Source: an uncultured Streptococcus sp. | Lineage (GTDB): Bacteria; Bacillota; Bacilli; Lactobacillales; Streptococcaceae | Reading direction: 5' to 3' | NCBI GenBank assembly: GCA_934215455.1 | Contig: CAKPZX010000002.1 | Coordinates: 24,448-88,447 of the forward strand | DNA: 64,000 nt | In this document: positions 1 through 8,632 of the stretch, one piece after another | How the letters are laid out: every line of letters starts with the position of its first letter | How positions within the stretch are numbered: the stretch's first letter is position 1 | Made by a program: the position numbers and the translations under genes | The notes under the pieces: model-generated | The model's input: only the letters and a program-made list of their open reading frames with translations | Databases searched by the model: none | Told to the model about the DNA's origin: nothing

Positions 1-295
1 CTTGAAGGCTCTTCAACTTTTGGCGCAAAATTACCTCTATAACCGCTACTCAAAGAATTTTTACATTACCATTAATGTTAATGACTATGTAGAACACCGG
101 GCAGAAGTTCTTCAAAGCTATGCTCAGAAGTTGGCAACACGTGCCCTCGAAGATGGGCAAGCCCAACAGACAGATCCGATGTCAAACAGTGAACGCAAAA
201 TCATTCACCGGATCGTCTCTAAGATGGAAGGAGTCACTAGCTACTCTGAAGGGGAAGAACCAAACCGTTACGTGGTGGTAGACATCGAAGGATAA
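1..295 (+). CDS. khpB: RNA-binding protein KhpB (Jag/EloR), C-terminal part
   Basis: Only the C-terminal ~97 residues lie in the window; the reading frame is open to the left edge, so the gene starts outside it. The visible part holds the end of the KH region and the R3H domain, with the R-x3-H signature seen as RKIIH near residue 66 of the fragment, followed by the typical ending YVVVDIEG. In streptococci KhpB works with KhpA as an RNA-binding pair that affects cell elongation and division. The rpmH gene downstream fits the usual yidC–jag–rpmH neighbourhood. The TTG at position 2 is not a real start. Confidence 0.9.
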   Translation, partial: LKALQLLAQNYLYNRYSKNFYITINVNDYVEHRAEVLQSYAQKLATRALEDGQAQQTDPMSNSERKIIHRIVSKMEGVTSYSEGEEPNRYVVVDIEG

Positions 296-370
296 TCTAG
301 CTATTATTTCCCATAAGGGAGAGACGGGATTGAGCCGATCTCTCCTTTTTTAGGTTTAGAAAGGAAGCAA

Positions 371-1000
371 ATGGAATTTGTAGCGATTCGAGAGTTTTTA
401 AAGCTTCAAGGAATCCACTACCAGGCCCCAGCAAAGGCAGGCGTGCTAGCCTCAGAGATGGAGCAGTATCGTGCCCTAGCTCAAGCGGCTCGTAAGGAAT
501 TCACCGATTTAGTCTCAGCCTTTCAGAAGCGTCACCCTTACTTGGAGCAGGATCGGACCAGCCAATGGATGAACCAGGCCCAGGTCTTGCGGCCTCATTT
601 TTGGGCCTATCTAAAAGGAGAAGGGACGATGGCAGAGCCCATGTTTGCCTTGAGACTTTATGGGGATGCAGCTGATTTTGGAGTTTCCTTAGAGGTGAGC
701 TTTATCGAGCGAAAAAAAGATGAGGAGAGTCTTCAAAAACAACACAAGGTTCTCACCCTTCCCATCACTCAGCCTGTTTATTATTTCATCCAGAAAAATG
801 GAGAGAGTCAAAGGGTAGAAGGAACAGAAAAGAATCGCCATGATCTGTTGCAAGCAGTAGCAGAAGGGGCGGTTCGTAAGGTCCTTGTCAAATACGATGT
901 TTCTCTAGTTGAGGAGAGTTCCCTAGAGAATATCTTGGATCAGTTGCAAGAGGCGCTGGTGGCTCTGGAACCCTATTACTTGGCAACCCGTCAGGTGTAG
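371..1000 (+). CDS. Conserved hypothetical protein, 209 aa
   Basis: I do not recognise this family. The protein is soluble-looking, with no signal peptide or membrane segment. Its N-terminal third is helical and rich in Glu, Gln and Arg. A central part looks like mixed strand and helix (around residues 90-150), and the C-terminus is helical. A ribosome binding site AAAGGAAG precedes the ATG by about 6 bases. It sits 75 bp after khpB, in a place where many streptococci have khpB directly followed by rpmH. Codon use looks like the neighbours, so it is probably an established chromosomal gene. No function is assigned. Confidence 0.7.
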   Translation: MEFVAIREFLKLQGIHYQAPAKAGVLASEMEQYRALAQAARKEFTDLVSAFQKRHPYLEQDRTSQWMNQAQVLRPHFWAYLKGEGTMAEPMFALRLYGDAADFGVSLEVSFIERKKDEESLQKQHKVLTLPITQPVYYFIQKNGESQRVEGTEKNRHDLLQAVAEGAVRKVLVKYDVSLVEESSLENILDQLQEALVALEPYYLATRQV

Positions 1001-1045
1001 AAAGGTGTTCTCCGACCTGTATTTGCAACAATTTTGCCATAGCTA

Positions 1046-1074
1046 TTGACAAATAGAGTCGAATCCGATAGAAT
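1046..1074 (+). promoter_or_regulatory. Promoter of rpmH
   Basis: TTGACA (1046-1051), a 17-base spacer and TAGAAT (1069-1074) form a near-consensus sigma-A promoter. The leader to the GTG start of rpmH is about 65-70 bases. Confidence 0.8.
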
Positions 1075-1147
1075 AGTAAAGTATGTTTAGTAACTGATCA
1101 CAACTAGCCGGCTAAACGAATACAAAATCTATGAGGAGGTATTCATC

Positions 1148-1282
1148 GTGAAACGTACTTATCAACCAAGTAAACTTCGTCGTGCGCGCAAACATGGTTT
1201 CCGTCATCGTATGGCAACTAAAAACGGTCGTCGCGTATTGGCAGCTCGTCGTCGTAAAGGACGCAAAGTTTTGGCTGCGTAA
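1148..1282 (+). CDS. rpmH: 50S ribosomal protein L34
   Basis: A 44-residue, highly basic protein that begins [18 protein letters not shown] and ends in [10 protein letters not shown], the standard L34 sequence. L34 is a late-assembling component of the large ribosomal subunit and sits against 23S rRNA. The start is a GTG preceded by the strong site GAGGAGGT at about 1132-1139, inside the reading frame set by the conserved N-terminus. It has its own promoter and terminator, so it is probably transcribed alone as well as by read-through from khpB. It is too short to show up in ordinary ORF lists. Confidence 0.97.
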   Translation: MKRTYQPSKLRRARKHGFRHRMATKNGRRVLAARRRKGRKVLAA

Positions 1283-1296
1283 TTCAGATAAAAACC

Positions 1297-1336
1297 TAAA
1301 AACCAGTAGAAACTCGAGACTACTGGTTTTTGTTTT
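1297..1336 (+). terminator. Terminator of rpmH
   Basis: The inverted repeat AAAACCAGTA (1299-1308) and TACTGGTTTT (1321-1330) encloses a 12-base loop and is followed by T-rich sequence. Confidence 0.85.
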
Positions 1337-1407
1337 GTCCGAAAGTGAATTTAGAGGCGCTTTCTGCTATAATAGAAAGAAGAAAAACTCGGAAGAAAAG
1401 GAAGATC

Positions 1408-2178
1408 ATGCAGATTTTTGATACCCACACCCATCTCAATGTGGAAGAATTCGCAGGAAAAGAACAAGAAGAACTCGATTTGGCCAAGGAAATGGGCGTT
1501 GTAGCTCATAATATTGTTGGTTTTGACAAACCAACGATTGAGCGAGCCATGGAGTTGGCAGACCAGCACCCAGAACTCTATCTCACGCTTGGTTGGCACC
1601 CCACTGAGGCAGGCGATTATAGTCCTGAAGTGGAGGCCTATTTGCTTGAACAGTTGAAACATCCCAAAGTCGTCGCCCTAGGGGAAATCGGTCTGGATTA
1701 CCACTGGATGACAGCGCCAAAAGATGTCCAAGAAAAAGTCTTTCGTCGTCAGATTCAATTGTCTAAAGACTTGGACTTGCCTTTCGTGGTGCATACACGC
1801 GATGCTTTAGAAGATACCTACGCCATCATCAAGAGTGAAGGAGTGGGTCATCGGGGTGGGATCATGCATTCTTTCTCAGGAAGTTTAGAAGAAGCCAAAC
1901 GCTTCATGGATCTGGGAATGATGATCTCCTTTTCTGGAGTGGTGACGTTTAAGAAGGCAACAGATGTCCAAGAAGCGGCGGCCGGACTTCCGTTAGATAA
2001 AATTTTGGTTGAGACAGATGCCCCTTATCTGGCACCAGTTCCCAAACGTGGTCGAGAAAATAAAACAGCCTACACACGTTATGTAGTAGATTTTATTGCA
2101 GAACTACGTGGCTTAACAACAGAAGAAGTGGCTCAGGCAACCTATGACAATGCAAGAAAGGTATTTGGCCTTGACTGA
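1408..2178 (+). CDS. tatD: TatD family metal-dependent hydrolase/DNase
   Basis: A 256-residue TIM-barrel hydrolase. The metal-binding HxH pair is in FDTHTHLN at residues 4-11, with the conserved segments GEIGLDYHW, VVHTRDA and ETDAPYLAP further on. TatD proteins are Mg-dependent 3'-5' exonucleases linked to DNA repair and RNA quality control. An in-frame upstream ATG at 1330 exists, but the start at 1408 follows AAGGAAGATC at good spacing and matches the family N-terminus. The gene overlaps rnmV by about 35 bp, so the two are translationally coupled. Together with rsmA they form an operon found across Firmicutes. Confidence 0.95.
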   Translation: MQIFDTHTHLNVEEFAGKEQEELDLAKEMGVVAHNIVGFDKPTIERAMELADQHPELYLTLGWHPTEAGDYSPEVEAYLLEQLKHPKVVALGEIGLDYHWMTAPKDVQEKVFRRQIQLSKDLDLPFVVHTRDALEDTYAIIKSEGVGHRGGIMHSFSGSLEEAKRFMDLGMMISFSGVVTFKKATDVQEAAAGLPLDKILVETDAPYLAPVPKRGRENKTAYTRYVVDFIAELRGLTTEEVAQATYDNARKVFGLD

Positions 2179-2734
2179 GAAAAGAAAAATACCAGAAGTA
2201 ATTGTCGTGGAGGGCAAGGACGACACAGCCAATCTCCGTCGTTTTTATGAGGTGGATACCTATGAAACCCGAGGCTCTGCGATTGATCAGGATGACCTGG
2301 AACGGATTGCTACCTTGCAGGAGTTGCGTGGGGTCATTGTCTTTACCGATCCAGACTACAATGGCGAGCGGATTCGAAAAATCATCATGCAAGAGGTGCC
2401 CCAGGCCAAGCATGCTTTTTTAAATCGTGGTGAAGCAGTCCCCAAATCCAAGACCAAGGGGCGTTCTCTTGGAGTAGAGCATGCCAGTTTTGAAGACTTA
2501 GAAAAAGCCCTAGCTGGACTGGTGGGCTTCTATGAAGATGAGAATTTTTTTGATATTACAAAGACTGACTTGATGCGGCTTGGACTTTTGATGGGCAACG
2601 ATAGTCGCAAACGACGGGAATATCTAGGAGAAGCCTTGCGCATCGGCTACTGCAATGGCAAGCAATTGATCAAACGCTTGGAATTGTTTGGAATTTGTTT
2701 AGCACAAGTCGAAGAGGCCATGGCCAGTTATTAA
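2144..2734 (+). CDS. rnmV: Ribonuclease M5 (5S rRNA maturation)
   Basis: RNase M5 cuts both ends of the 5S rRNA precursor on the ribosome. The TOPRIM domain is clear: the catalytic Glu is in VVEGKDDT and the DxD acid pair is in FTDPDYNGE. The C-terminal half carries the RNA- and L18-contacting region typical of the family. At about 190 residues the length is normal. The start is uncertain: ATG at 2144 and 2150 lie inside tatD without a clear ribosome site, while TTG at 2165 follows GAAAGG and would give a protein starting close to the TOPRIM domain. Confidence 0.93.
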   Translation: MTMQERYLALTEKRKIPEVIVVEGKDDTANLRRFYEVDTYETRGSAIDQDDLERIATLQELRGVIVFTDPDYNGERIRKIIMQEVPQAKHAFLNRGEAVPKSKTKGRSLGVEHASFEDLEKALAGLVGFYEDENFFDITKTDLMRLGLLMGNDSRKRREYLGEALRIGYCNGKQLIKRLELFGICLAQVEEAMASY

Positions 2735-2786
2735 GACGGAAGTGGAGGGGATCCTTTACCCCTAAACTGATTAGAAAAGAGAAAAA

Positions 2787-3662
2787 ATGAGAATTGCAGA
2801 TTATAGCGTGACCAAGGCAGTGCTGGAGCGTCACGGTTTTACCTTTAAAAAATCCTTCGGTCAGAACTTCTTGACCGATACCAACATCCTTCAAAAAATT
2901 GTGGATACGGCTGAGATTGATAAGCAAGTCAATGTCATCGAAATCGGTCCCGGAATTGGAGCTTTGACTGAGTTCTTGGCGGAAAATGCGGCAGAAGTCA
3001 TGGCCTTTGAGATCGATGACCGCTTGGTTCCTATTTTGGCGGATACCTTGCGTGATTTTGACAATGTCACGGTTGTCAACCAAGACATCCTCAAGGTAGA
3101 CCTCAACCAGTACATCGCAGAGTTTAAAAATCCAGACCTTCCGATCAAGGTGGTGGCTAACCTTCCGTATTACATTACAACTCCCATCCTCATGCACTTG
3201 ATCGAATCCAAGATTCCTTTCCAAGAATTTGTGGTCATGATGCAAAAAGAGGTGGCAGACCGCATCTCGGCTGAGCCCAACACCAAGGCTTATGGTTCTT
3301 TATCCATTGCAGTCCAATACTATATGACTGCTAAGGTAGCCTTTATCGTGCCCCGCACCGTCTTTGTGCCAGCACCAAACGTCGACTCTGCCATCCTCAA
3401 GATGGTCCGTCGCGAAGAACCAGCAGTAGCCGTCAAGGACGAAGATTTCTTCTTCTCTGTCAGCAAGGCTAGCTTTGTCCACCGCCGGAAGACGCTTTGG
3501 AACAACTTGACCAGTCGCTTTGGCAAGACCGAAGAAATCAAAGCCAAACTGGAAGCAGGGATCGAAGCAGCCGGTTTGAAGCCTTCTGTACGAGGAGAAG
3601 CTCTTGGCTTAGAAGACTTTGCTCGCCTAGCAGATGGCCTTCTAGAAGCAGGAATAAAATAA
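2787..3662 (+). CDS. rsmA: 16S rRNA (adenine-N6,N6)-dimethyltransferase
   Basis: RsmA (KsgA) dimethylates A1518 and A1519 of 16S rRNA using S-adenosylmethionine. The protein has 291 residues, the usual length. Visible motifs are SFGQNFLTD near residue 24, the SAM-binding loop [11 protein letters not shown] (about 53-63), the acidic EIDDRL, and the catalytic [10 protein letters not shown] (about 126-135). The C-terminal helical domain includes [12 protein letters not shown]. It is the last gene of the tatD–rnmV–rsmA group and ends at a strong hairpin. Loss of this enzyme gives kasugamycin resistance in other bacteria. Confidence 0.97.
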   Translation: MRIADYSVTKAVLERHGFTFKKSFGQNFLTDTNILQKIVDTAEIDKQVNVIEIGPGIGALTEFLAENAAEVMAFEIDDRLVPILADTLRDFDNVTVVNQDILKVDLNQYIAEFKNPDLPIKVVANLPYYITTPILMHLIESKIPFQEFVVMMQKEVADRISAEPNTKAYGSLSIAVQYYMTAKVAFIVPRTVFVPAPNVDSAILKMVRREEPAVAVKDEDFFFSVSKASFVHRRKTLWNNLTSRFGKTEEIKAKLEAGIEAAGLKPSVRGEALGLEDFARLADGLLEAGIK

Positions 3663-3663
3663 C

Positions 3664-3702
3664 AGAAAAGACATGAGCTTCATAACTCATGTCTTGTTTG
3701 TT
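3664..3702. terminator. Bidirectional terminator between rsmA and the tRNA genes
   Basis: The perfect stem AGACATGAG (3669-3677) / CTCATGTCT (3686-3694) has T-rich sequence on the right (TGTTTGTT) and A-rich sequence on the left. It can stop rsmA from one side and the minus-strand tRNA pair from the other. Confidence 0.8.
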
Positions 3703-3707
3703 ATAGA

Positions 3708-3797
3708 AGGAAAGGACGGGATTTGAACCCGCGCGTGAATAAAAATCCACTTGCCGGATTTCGAGTCCGGTGCCGTACCGAGCTGGGCCACCTTTCC
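3708..3797 (-). tRNA. tRNA-Ser (anticodon CGA)
   Basis: On the minus strand the acceptor arms GGAAAGG and CCTTTCC pair. The anticodon stem CCGGA/TCCGG encloses the loop CTCGAAA, giving anticodon CGA, and the T arm reads GGGTTCAAATCCC. The long variable arm with its own small stem (GTGGA/TTCAC) is typical of class II serine tRNAs. CCA is not encoded. The base at the discriminator position reads as U by my alignment, which is unusual for serine, so the exact 3' edge may be off by a base. Confidence 0.9.
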
Positions 3798-3801
3798 AAG
3801 A

Positions 3802-3884
3802 TGCGGAGAAAGGGATTTGAACCCTCACGCCCGAAGGGGCACATGCGCCTGAAGCATGCGTGTCTGCCGTTCCACCACCTCCGC
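3802..3884 (-). tRNA. tRNA-Leu (anticodon CAG)
   Basis: On the minus strand GCGGAGG pairs with TCTCCGC. The anticodon stem CATGC/GCATG encloses TTCAGGC, giving anticodon CAG, and the T arm is GGGTTCAAATCCC. The long variable arm (GCCCCTTCGGGC) fits a class II leucine tRNA, with discriminator A. It lies 4 bases upstream of tRNA-Ser and is co-transcribed with it. Confidence 0.93.
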
Positions 3885-3892
3885 ATAGTTCT

Positions 3893-3920
3893 ATTATACA
3901 CTTTTTAGGAAAAATGCCAA
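3893..3920 (-). promoter_or_regulatory. Promoter of the tRNA-Leu/tRNA-Ser unit
   Basis: On the minus strand TTGGCA (3920-3915), a 16-base spacer and TATAAT (3898-3893) lie just upstream of tRNA-Leu. Confidence 0.65.
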
Positions 3921-3925
3921 GGAAA

Positions 3926-3968
3926 AAAAGGAACAGGGAGCGGTAGGGATGGCTCCTGTTCCTTTTAT
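3926..3968 (-). terminator. Terminator of the CPBP protease gene
   Basis: A long stem, GGAACAGG-AGC with GCTCCCTGTTCC, reads on the minus strand into TTTTTTTCC. A shorter T run on the plus strand makes it possibly bidirectional. Confidence 0.75.
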
Positions 3969-3975
3969 CAATAGA

Positions 3976-4893
3976 TCATTTCAATGCCGCAGGATATAGG
4001 CTCTCTTGCTCCTTGGAGGTGTCTTTGAGGATAAAGATGGCCCATAAAAGAGCTAAGATGCAGACCACTAATCCCGGAATGCCCCCTTCAGGACCGAATT
4101 CACCACCAGTGATCAAAGTGTGATTTGAAGTTGTGAAGTACATCAGGGATGATTCGCTGTCAAAGCCACTGACGTGAAAACCATAGACATTTCCCATCAG
4201 GAAATTCCAGGCAAAGTGGAAGCCACAAGGTCCCCAAATATTCCCGCGTTTCAGGGCATAGACTGCTGTAAAGACCCCGAAGAAGAAGAGATGAACAGTA
4301 GAGAACCAAGAAGCACCGTTGTTATTCATATGGAAGTAGGAGAACATAGTAGCTGAGATCAGGATAGCCAGAAGGGCATTGGTATGGTAGGAGATAGTTG
4401 GAATCAACCAACCACGGATATAAATTTCTTCCGCCGCAGTTTGGAAAATATAGCCGATCAAGACCAAAATCCAGGATACAAGAAATGGCATACTAAATTG
4501 AATGCGATGGAATGTGGCATTCCCTGTGACTAAAAAGACGATCAAGACTGTTGTGATCATGATGCCTCCCACAAGGCAACCTTTGGCGAATTCAGAAAGC
4601 CCATTTCCTTTGGAAAATCCCATGGTTCGAATAGGCCGCTTTTCAATCAAACGAACCCAAAGGAAGAAGGCGATGATGGTATAGAGGAAGGACCAAAGGT
4701 CAAGGATGTTCCACCAGTCTGGGATCCAGTGTTGCTTATTGAGAAAGAAGCTGGTCGATGCTGTGCTAACAGGGGACATGTACTCTGTGATGTAATACAG
4801 AATAAACGGAGCCAAAAACCATGGTGTCAGAAATTTTCCCTTTTTGATATTGGCAATTAAGGGATTCTCTTTAGAAAGAAAAGAAAGACTCAT
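3976..4893 (-). CDS. CPBP family intramembrane glutamic protease
   Basis: A 305-residue multi-pass membrane protein with about eight hydrophobic segments. The CPBP (Abi) signature is present: EEIYIRGWL contains the EExxxR core, FSYFHMNN carries the FxxxH motif, and FHFAWNFLMG supplies a later conserved His/Asn stretch. Members process prenylated or other membrane substrates, and some give bacteriocin self-immunity. The start is the ATG at 4893, which follows a perfect GGAGGTTCTTT; an 18-residue upstream extension is open but lacks a ribosome site. It is a single gene with its own terminator. The substrate cannot be told from sequence. Confidence 0.88.
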   Translation of the reverse strand: MSLSFLSKENPLIANIKKGKFLTPWFLAPFILYYITEYMSPVSTASTSFFLNKQHWIPDWWNILDLWSFLYTIIAFFLWVRLIEKRPIRTMGFSKGNGLSEFAKGCLVGGIMITTVLIVFLVTGNATFHRIQFSMPFLVSWILVLIGYIFQTAAEEIYIRGWLIPTISYHTNALLAILISATMFSYFHMNNNGASWFSTVHLFFFGVFTAVYALKRGNIWGPCGFHFAWNFLMGNVYGFHVSGFDSESSLMYFTTSNHTLITGGEFGPEGGIPGLVVCILALLWAIFILKDTSKEQESLYPAALK

Positions 4894-5202
4894 AAAGAAC
4901 CTCCATCTAAAACGTAGAACAAAGAAACAGCTTTCTTTGTACAGCAAGTAATCATTGAAACAAGGCGCTTCTTGATGTCACTTCCTTTCTGCGTTCTTGT
5001 TTCGAGCTTCCCACAAGCAACTTATTTATGAATGTTTTTTCACATTTATTATACCTAAATTAGGAAGCGGTTACAATACCCCTATCTTTATTATCCCTAA
5101 AAATTTTACTGAAACTAGTTCCAGATTTTTCTTATTGAGCAATCCAGCCTTATTTCTCATTTTTTGGTATAATAGATAGTATTAATCTCAAAGGAGTGCG
5201 AT
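4894..5202. other. Intergenic region upstream of rsgA and the CPBP gene
   Basis: An AT-rich divergent spacer of 309 bp. It holds the CPBP ribosome site next to 4894 and, on the plus strand, the extended -10 TGGTATAAT (5165-5173) that should drive rsgA. I find no other gene, RNA or repeat here. Confidence 0.6.
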
Positions 5203-6081
5203 TTGCAAGGAACAATCGTCAAGGCCTTGGCTGGCTTCTACTACGTGGAGTCAGATGGTCACATTTACCAGACACGGGCTCGTGGAAATTTTAGAAAAAA
5301 AGGACAGACTCCTTATGTGGGGGATCAGGTGGAGTTCTCTGCTGAAGAGAATTCAGAAGGCTACATTTTGAGCATTGCGCCTCGAAAAAATAGCCTCGTG
5401 CGTCCTCCGATTGTCAATATTGATCAGGCGGTAGTGATCATGTCAGCTAAGGAACCTGATTTCAACGCCAATCTTTTAGACCGTTTTCTGGTTCTTTTGG
5501 AGCATAAGGGGATTCATCCCATTGTCTATATTTCAAAACTGGACTTATTAGAAGATATGGAAGACATCCACTACTACCAAGGAATCTACCAGACTATTGG
5601 CTATGACTTTGTCTTGTCGATTGAGGAACTCTTGCCCCTTTTGACCAATCAAACCACGGTCTTTATGGGACAGACCGGTGTAGGAAAATCGACCTTGCTC
5701 AATAAAATCGCTCCGGATCTGGAGCTTGAAACGGGTGAGATTTCAGATAGTCTGGGGCGCGGTCGACACACGACCCGAGCTGTCAGCTTTTACCATTTAA
5801 ATGGAGCAAAGATCGCAGATACGCCTGGTTTTTCATCCCTCGATTATGAAGTGACAACCAGTGAAGACTTAAATCAAGCCTTCCCAGAGATCGCCGATGT
5901 GAGCCACTCTTGTAAATTTCGTACCTGTACCCACACGCATGAGCCCGCTTGTGCGGTGAAACCAGCCGTTGAAAGAGAGGAAATTGCACCTTTCCGTTAT
6001 GAGGATTACTTGCAATTTCTAAGTGAGATTGAAAACCGTCGCGAAACCTATAAAAAAGTTTCGAAAAAAATGCCAAAATAG
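5203..6081 (+). CDS. rsgA: Ribosome small subunit-dependent GTPase A
   Basis: RsgA checks and releases late 30S ribosomal subunits. It is a circularly permuted GTPase: an N-terminal OB fold comes first, then the G4-like SKLD near residue 111, the P-loop GQTGVGKST near 155-163, and G3 DTPG near 207-210. The C-terminal zinc-binding segment carries Cys and His residues in [14 protein letters not shown]. At 292 residues the length is typical. The start is TTG at 5203, placed correctly after AAAGGAG. It begins the run rsgA–rpe–thiN–rmuC–yhaM, where genes abut or overlap. Confidence 0.96.
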   Translation: MQGTIVKALAGFYYVESDGHIYQTRARGNFRKKGQTPYVGDQVEFSAEENSEGYILSIAPRKNSLVRPPIVNIDQAVVIMSAKEPDFNANLLDRFLVLLEHKGIHPIVYISKLDLLEDMEDIHYYQGIYQTIGYDFVLSIEELLPLLTNQTTVFMGQTGVGKSTLLNKIAPDLELETGEISDSLGRGRHTTRAVSFYHLNGAKIADTPGFSSLDYEVTTSEDLNQAFPEIADVSHSCKFRTCTHTHEPACAVKPAVEREEIAPFRYEDYLQFLSEIENRRETYKKVSKKMPK

Positions 6082-6095
6082 GAGACACTACAACG

Positions 6096-6755
6096 ATGAA
6101 AACAATGAAAATTGCACCCTCAATTTTGAGTGCCGATTATGCCAATTTTGAAAGTGAATTGAAACGCTTAGAAGCAGCAGGAGCTGACTATGCCCATATC
6201 GATGTCATGGATGGCCATTTTGTGCCCAATATCAGCTTTGGAGCTGGTGTCGTAGAGAGTATGCGTCCGCATAGTAAGTTGGTCTTTGATTGCCACTTGA
6301 TGGTCACCAATCCCGAACACCATATCGAAGAATTTGCCCGTGCAGGTGCTGACATCATCAGCATCCACGTAGAAGCAACTCCTCATATCCACGGAGCTCT
6401 TCAAAAAATTCGTCAAGCGGGTGTGAAGGCGAGTGTCGTGATCAACCCAGGGACTCCTGTAGACAGTATCAAACATGTCTTAAACTTGGTGGATCAAGTC
6501 TTGGTTATGACCGTTAATCCAGGATTCGGTGGCCAAGCCTTCTTGCCTGAAACCATGGACAAGGTGCGCGAATTAGCCGCTCTTCGTGAAGAAAAAGGCT
6601 TAGACTTTGATATCGAAGTGGATGGTGGAATTGATGGCCAAAGTATTTCCCAAGCAAAAGAAGCCGGGGCCAATGTTTTTGTAGCAGGCTCTTATGTCTT
6701 TAATGGAGATGTCAATGAGCGCGTTCAAACGCTCCGAGATGCTGTCAATGGGTAA
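6096..6755 (+). CDS. rpe: Ribulose-phosphate 3-epimerase
   Basis: This enzyme interconverts ribulose-5-phosphate and xylulose-5-phosphate in the pentose phosphate pathway. At 219 residues it is a complete TIM barrel. Active-site stretches are visible: IAPSILSADY at the N-terminus, IDVMDGHFVPNI with the metal ligands and catalytic Asp, MTVNPGFGGQAF, and the phosphate-binding EVDGGID near residue 175. The first ATG (6096) follows GGAGACACTACAACG; a second ATG at 6105 matches shorter family members. It overlaps thiN by 8 bases. Confidence 0.96.
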   Translation: MKTMKIAPSILSADYANFESELKRLEAAGADYAHIDVMDGHFVPNISFGAGVVESMRPHSKLVFDCHLMVTNPEHHIEEFARAGADIISIHVEATPHIHGALQKIRQAGVKASVVINPGTPVDSIKHVLNLVDQVLVMTVNPGFGGQAFLPETMDKVRELAALREEKGLDFDIEVDGGIDGQSISQAKEAGANVFVAGSYVFNGDVNERVQTLRDAVNG

Positions 6756-7380
6756 CATCGCAATACTGGCAGGAGGTGACAGCACGCTCTTGCCAAGAAA
6801 TCATGACGCTTATGTAGGCGTTGATGGTGGCTGTTTGAAGTTACTGGAACAAGGCCTGCCATTAGATATAGCTGTGGGGGATTTCGATTCTGTCTCTGAG
6901 ACTGATTCGCGCAAGATCCGAACCCAAGCCAAGCAGGTTGTTCAATCCGTCCCTGAAAAGAACGATACAGATTTGGAATTGGCCTTGAAAGCAGTCTTTG
7001 AAGCCTATCCAGAGGCTGCTGTCACCGTTTATGGTGCCTTTGGCGGTCGTTTGGATCACCTCTTGTCCAATATCTTTTTGCCGACAGATCCAGACCTAGC
7101 TTCCTACATGGAGCAAATCCAATTAGTCGACGGTCAAAATCGCTTGATCTACAGATCAGCCGGCTGCCATGAGATTCAGCCAGATCCAGCCATGTCCTAT
7201 GTTGGTTTTATGCCTGTTGGAGAGGGCCACTTAGAGATCGCAGGGGCCAAGTATCCGCTCCATCAGGAGAATTATTTTTTGAAGGCCATGTATGGCTCCA
7301 ATGAATTTTTGGATCAACCGATTCAAGTGAGTCTTGATCGTGGCTATCTTGTCATTGTTTATAGTAAAGACAGAGGTTAA
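6748..7380 (+). CDS. thiN: Thiamine pyrophosphokinase
   Basis: It transfers pyrophosphate from ATP to thiamine, making the cofactor TPP. The protein has 210 residues from the chosen start. Family motifs are VGVDGGCLKLLEQG, the metal-binding VGDFDSV, NDTDLELAL and GAFGGRLDHLLSN, all in the N-terminal catalytic domain; the C-terminal beta domain follows. I chose ATG at 6748 because the conserved N-terminus MGNIAILAGGDS begins there and it overlaps the rpe stop, implying coupled translation. An open frame upstream to 6694 lies inside rpe and is not needed. Confidence 0.95.
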   Translation: MGNIAILAGGDSTLLPRNHDAYVGVDGGCLKLLEQGLPLDIAVGDFDSVSETDSRKIRTQAKQVVQSVPEKNDTDLELALKAVFEAYPEAAVTVYGAFGGRLDHLLSNIFLPTDPDLASYMEQIQLVDGQNRLIYRSAGCHEIQPDPAMSYVGFMPVGEGHLEIAGAKYPLHQENYFLKAMYGSNEFLDQPIQVSLDRGYLVIVYSKDRG

Positions 7381-7381
7381 T

Positions 7382-8632
7382 ATGAATATCATTCTGCTTC
7401 TGATTGGCCTGCTCAATCTGGGTCTCCTCATCTATTTCTTGCAACGGTCAGATGATACAAGACCGGCTTTACGAGAGATGCTGGAAGACCATGAGGATCA
7501 TTTGACAGACCAGTTGGACTATCGTTTTGAAAAAGAAAGACAAGCAAGCCAGATTGCCAATCAGCAGTTAGAGATCGCCTTGACAGATCGCTTAACCGAG
7601 ATGAGAGTGGAGATCCACCAGCAGACGACGGCTCTGCGCGCTGAGATGAATGAGCACTTTACTAAAAATCGGGACAAAACAGATGAGCGCATGCGCCAGA
7701 TCCAAGAGTCCAATGAAGTGCGGCTAGAACAGATGCGCCAAACGGTAGAAGAAAAATTGGAGAAAACCTTGCAGCACCGCTTGCAGACCTCCTTTGAGAC
7801 GGTTTCAAAACAATTGGAGTCGGTCAACAAAGGGTTGGGAGAAATGCAGACAGTGGCGCGGGATGTCGGAACCCTTAATAAAGTTCTCTCCAATACCAAG
7901 ACGCGTGGGATTATGGGCGAATTGCAGCTGGGGCAAATCATTGAAGATATCTTGACCCCAGCCCAGTATGAGCGGGAGTTTGTCACCGTTCCCCAATCCA
8001 GTGAGCGCGTGGAATATGCCATTAAGCTTCCAGGACAAGGAGAGGAGCCAGTCTATCTGCCGATTGACTCTAAATTCCCACTGGAAGACTACTATCGTCT
8101 GGAAGAAGCTTATGAATCAGGAGAGAAAGAGGAGATCGAGCGTTACCGCAAGGCCCTTCTTGCTAGTATCAAGCGTTTTGCTAAGGATATCCAACAAAAA
8201 TACCTCTTTCCGCCAGCGACAACGAATTTCGGAATTCTCTTTTTGCCAACTGAAGGCCTCTATTCCGAAGTGGTTCGCAATCCAGAATTCTTCGATCATT
8301 TGCGTCGAGACGAACAAATTTTAGTGGCTGGGCCAAGTACCTTATCAGCCCTCTTGAACTCCTTGTCTGTTGGCTTTAAAACGCTCAACATCCAAAAGAG
8401 TGCAGATGACATTAGCAAGGTGTTGGGATCGGTCAAATCAGAATTCCATAAGTTTGGAGGGATTCTGGCCAAGACTCAGCGCCATTTAAAGAATGCTTCC
8501 AATAATATTGATGATTTGCTAACCAGACGGACCAGTGCCATCGAGCGGACACTCCGCCAAATCGAAAGCGATGAGGACCTGCTGGGACTAGATGTATATA
8601 TAGAAGATGGAGAAGATGATGGTCAAAATTAA
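7382..8632 (+). CDS. rmuC: DNA recombination protein RmuC
   Basis: A 416-residue RmuC family protein. An N-terminal membrane helix (residues about 3-20) is followed by a long coiled coil, rich in Glu, Gln and Arg (about 30-165). The RmuC nuclease-like domain comes next, with ISK-free conserved stretches such as TRGIMGELQLGQIIEDIL, PIDSKFPLEDY and ILFLPTEGLYSEV. RmuC limits inversions at short repeats in E. coli and belongs to the PD-(D/E)XK-like nucleases. The ATG at 7382 directly follows the thiN stop. It overlaps yhaM by 14 bases. Confidence 0.93.
   Translation: MNIILLLIGLLNLGLLIYFLQRSDDTRPALREMLEDHEDHLTDQLDYRFEKERQASQIANQQLEIALTDRLTEMRVEIHQQTTALRAEMNEHFTKNRDKTDERMRQIQESNEVRLEQMRQTVEEKLEKTLQHRLQTSFETVSKQLESVNKGLGEMQTVARDVGTLNKVLSNTKTRGIMGELQLGQIIEDILTPAQYEREFVTVPQSSERVEYAIKLPGQGEEPVYLPIDSKFPLEDYYRLEEAYESGEKEEIERYRKALLASIKRFAKDIQQKYLFPPATTNFGILFLPTEGLYSEVVRNPEFFDHLRRDEQILVAGPSTLSALLNSLSVGFKTLNIQKSADDISKVLGSVKSEFHKFGGILAKTQRHLKNASNNIDDLLTRRTSAIERTLRQIESDEDLLGLDVYIEDGEDDGQN

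Noticed and set aside
1182-1421. ORF overlapping rpmH in another frame
   Set aside because: It reads through the rpmH gene and its terminator out of frame; L34 in the other frame is unmistakable.
3723-3908. ORFs over the tRNA genes on both strands
   Set aside because: The sequence is fully explained by tRNA-Ser and tRNA-Leu cloverleafs.
4997-5179. ORF of 60 codons upstream of rsgA
   Set aside because: It lies in the AT-rich promoter region, ends over the rsgA -10 and has no ribosome binding site.
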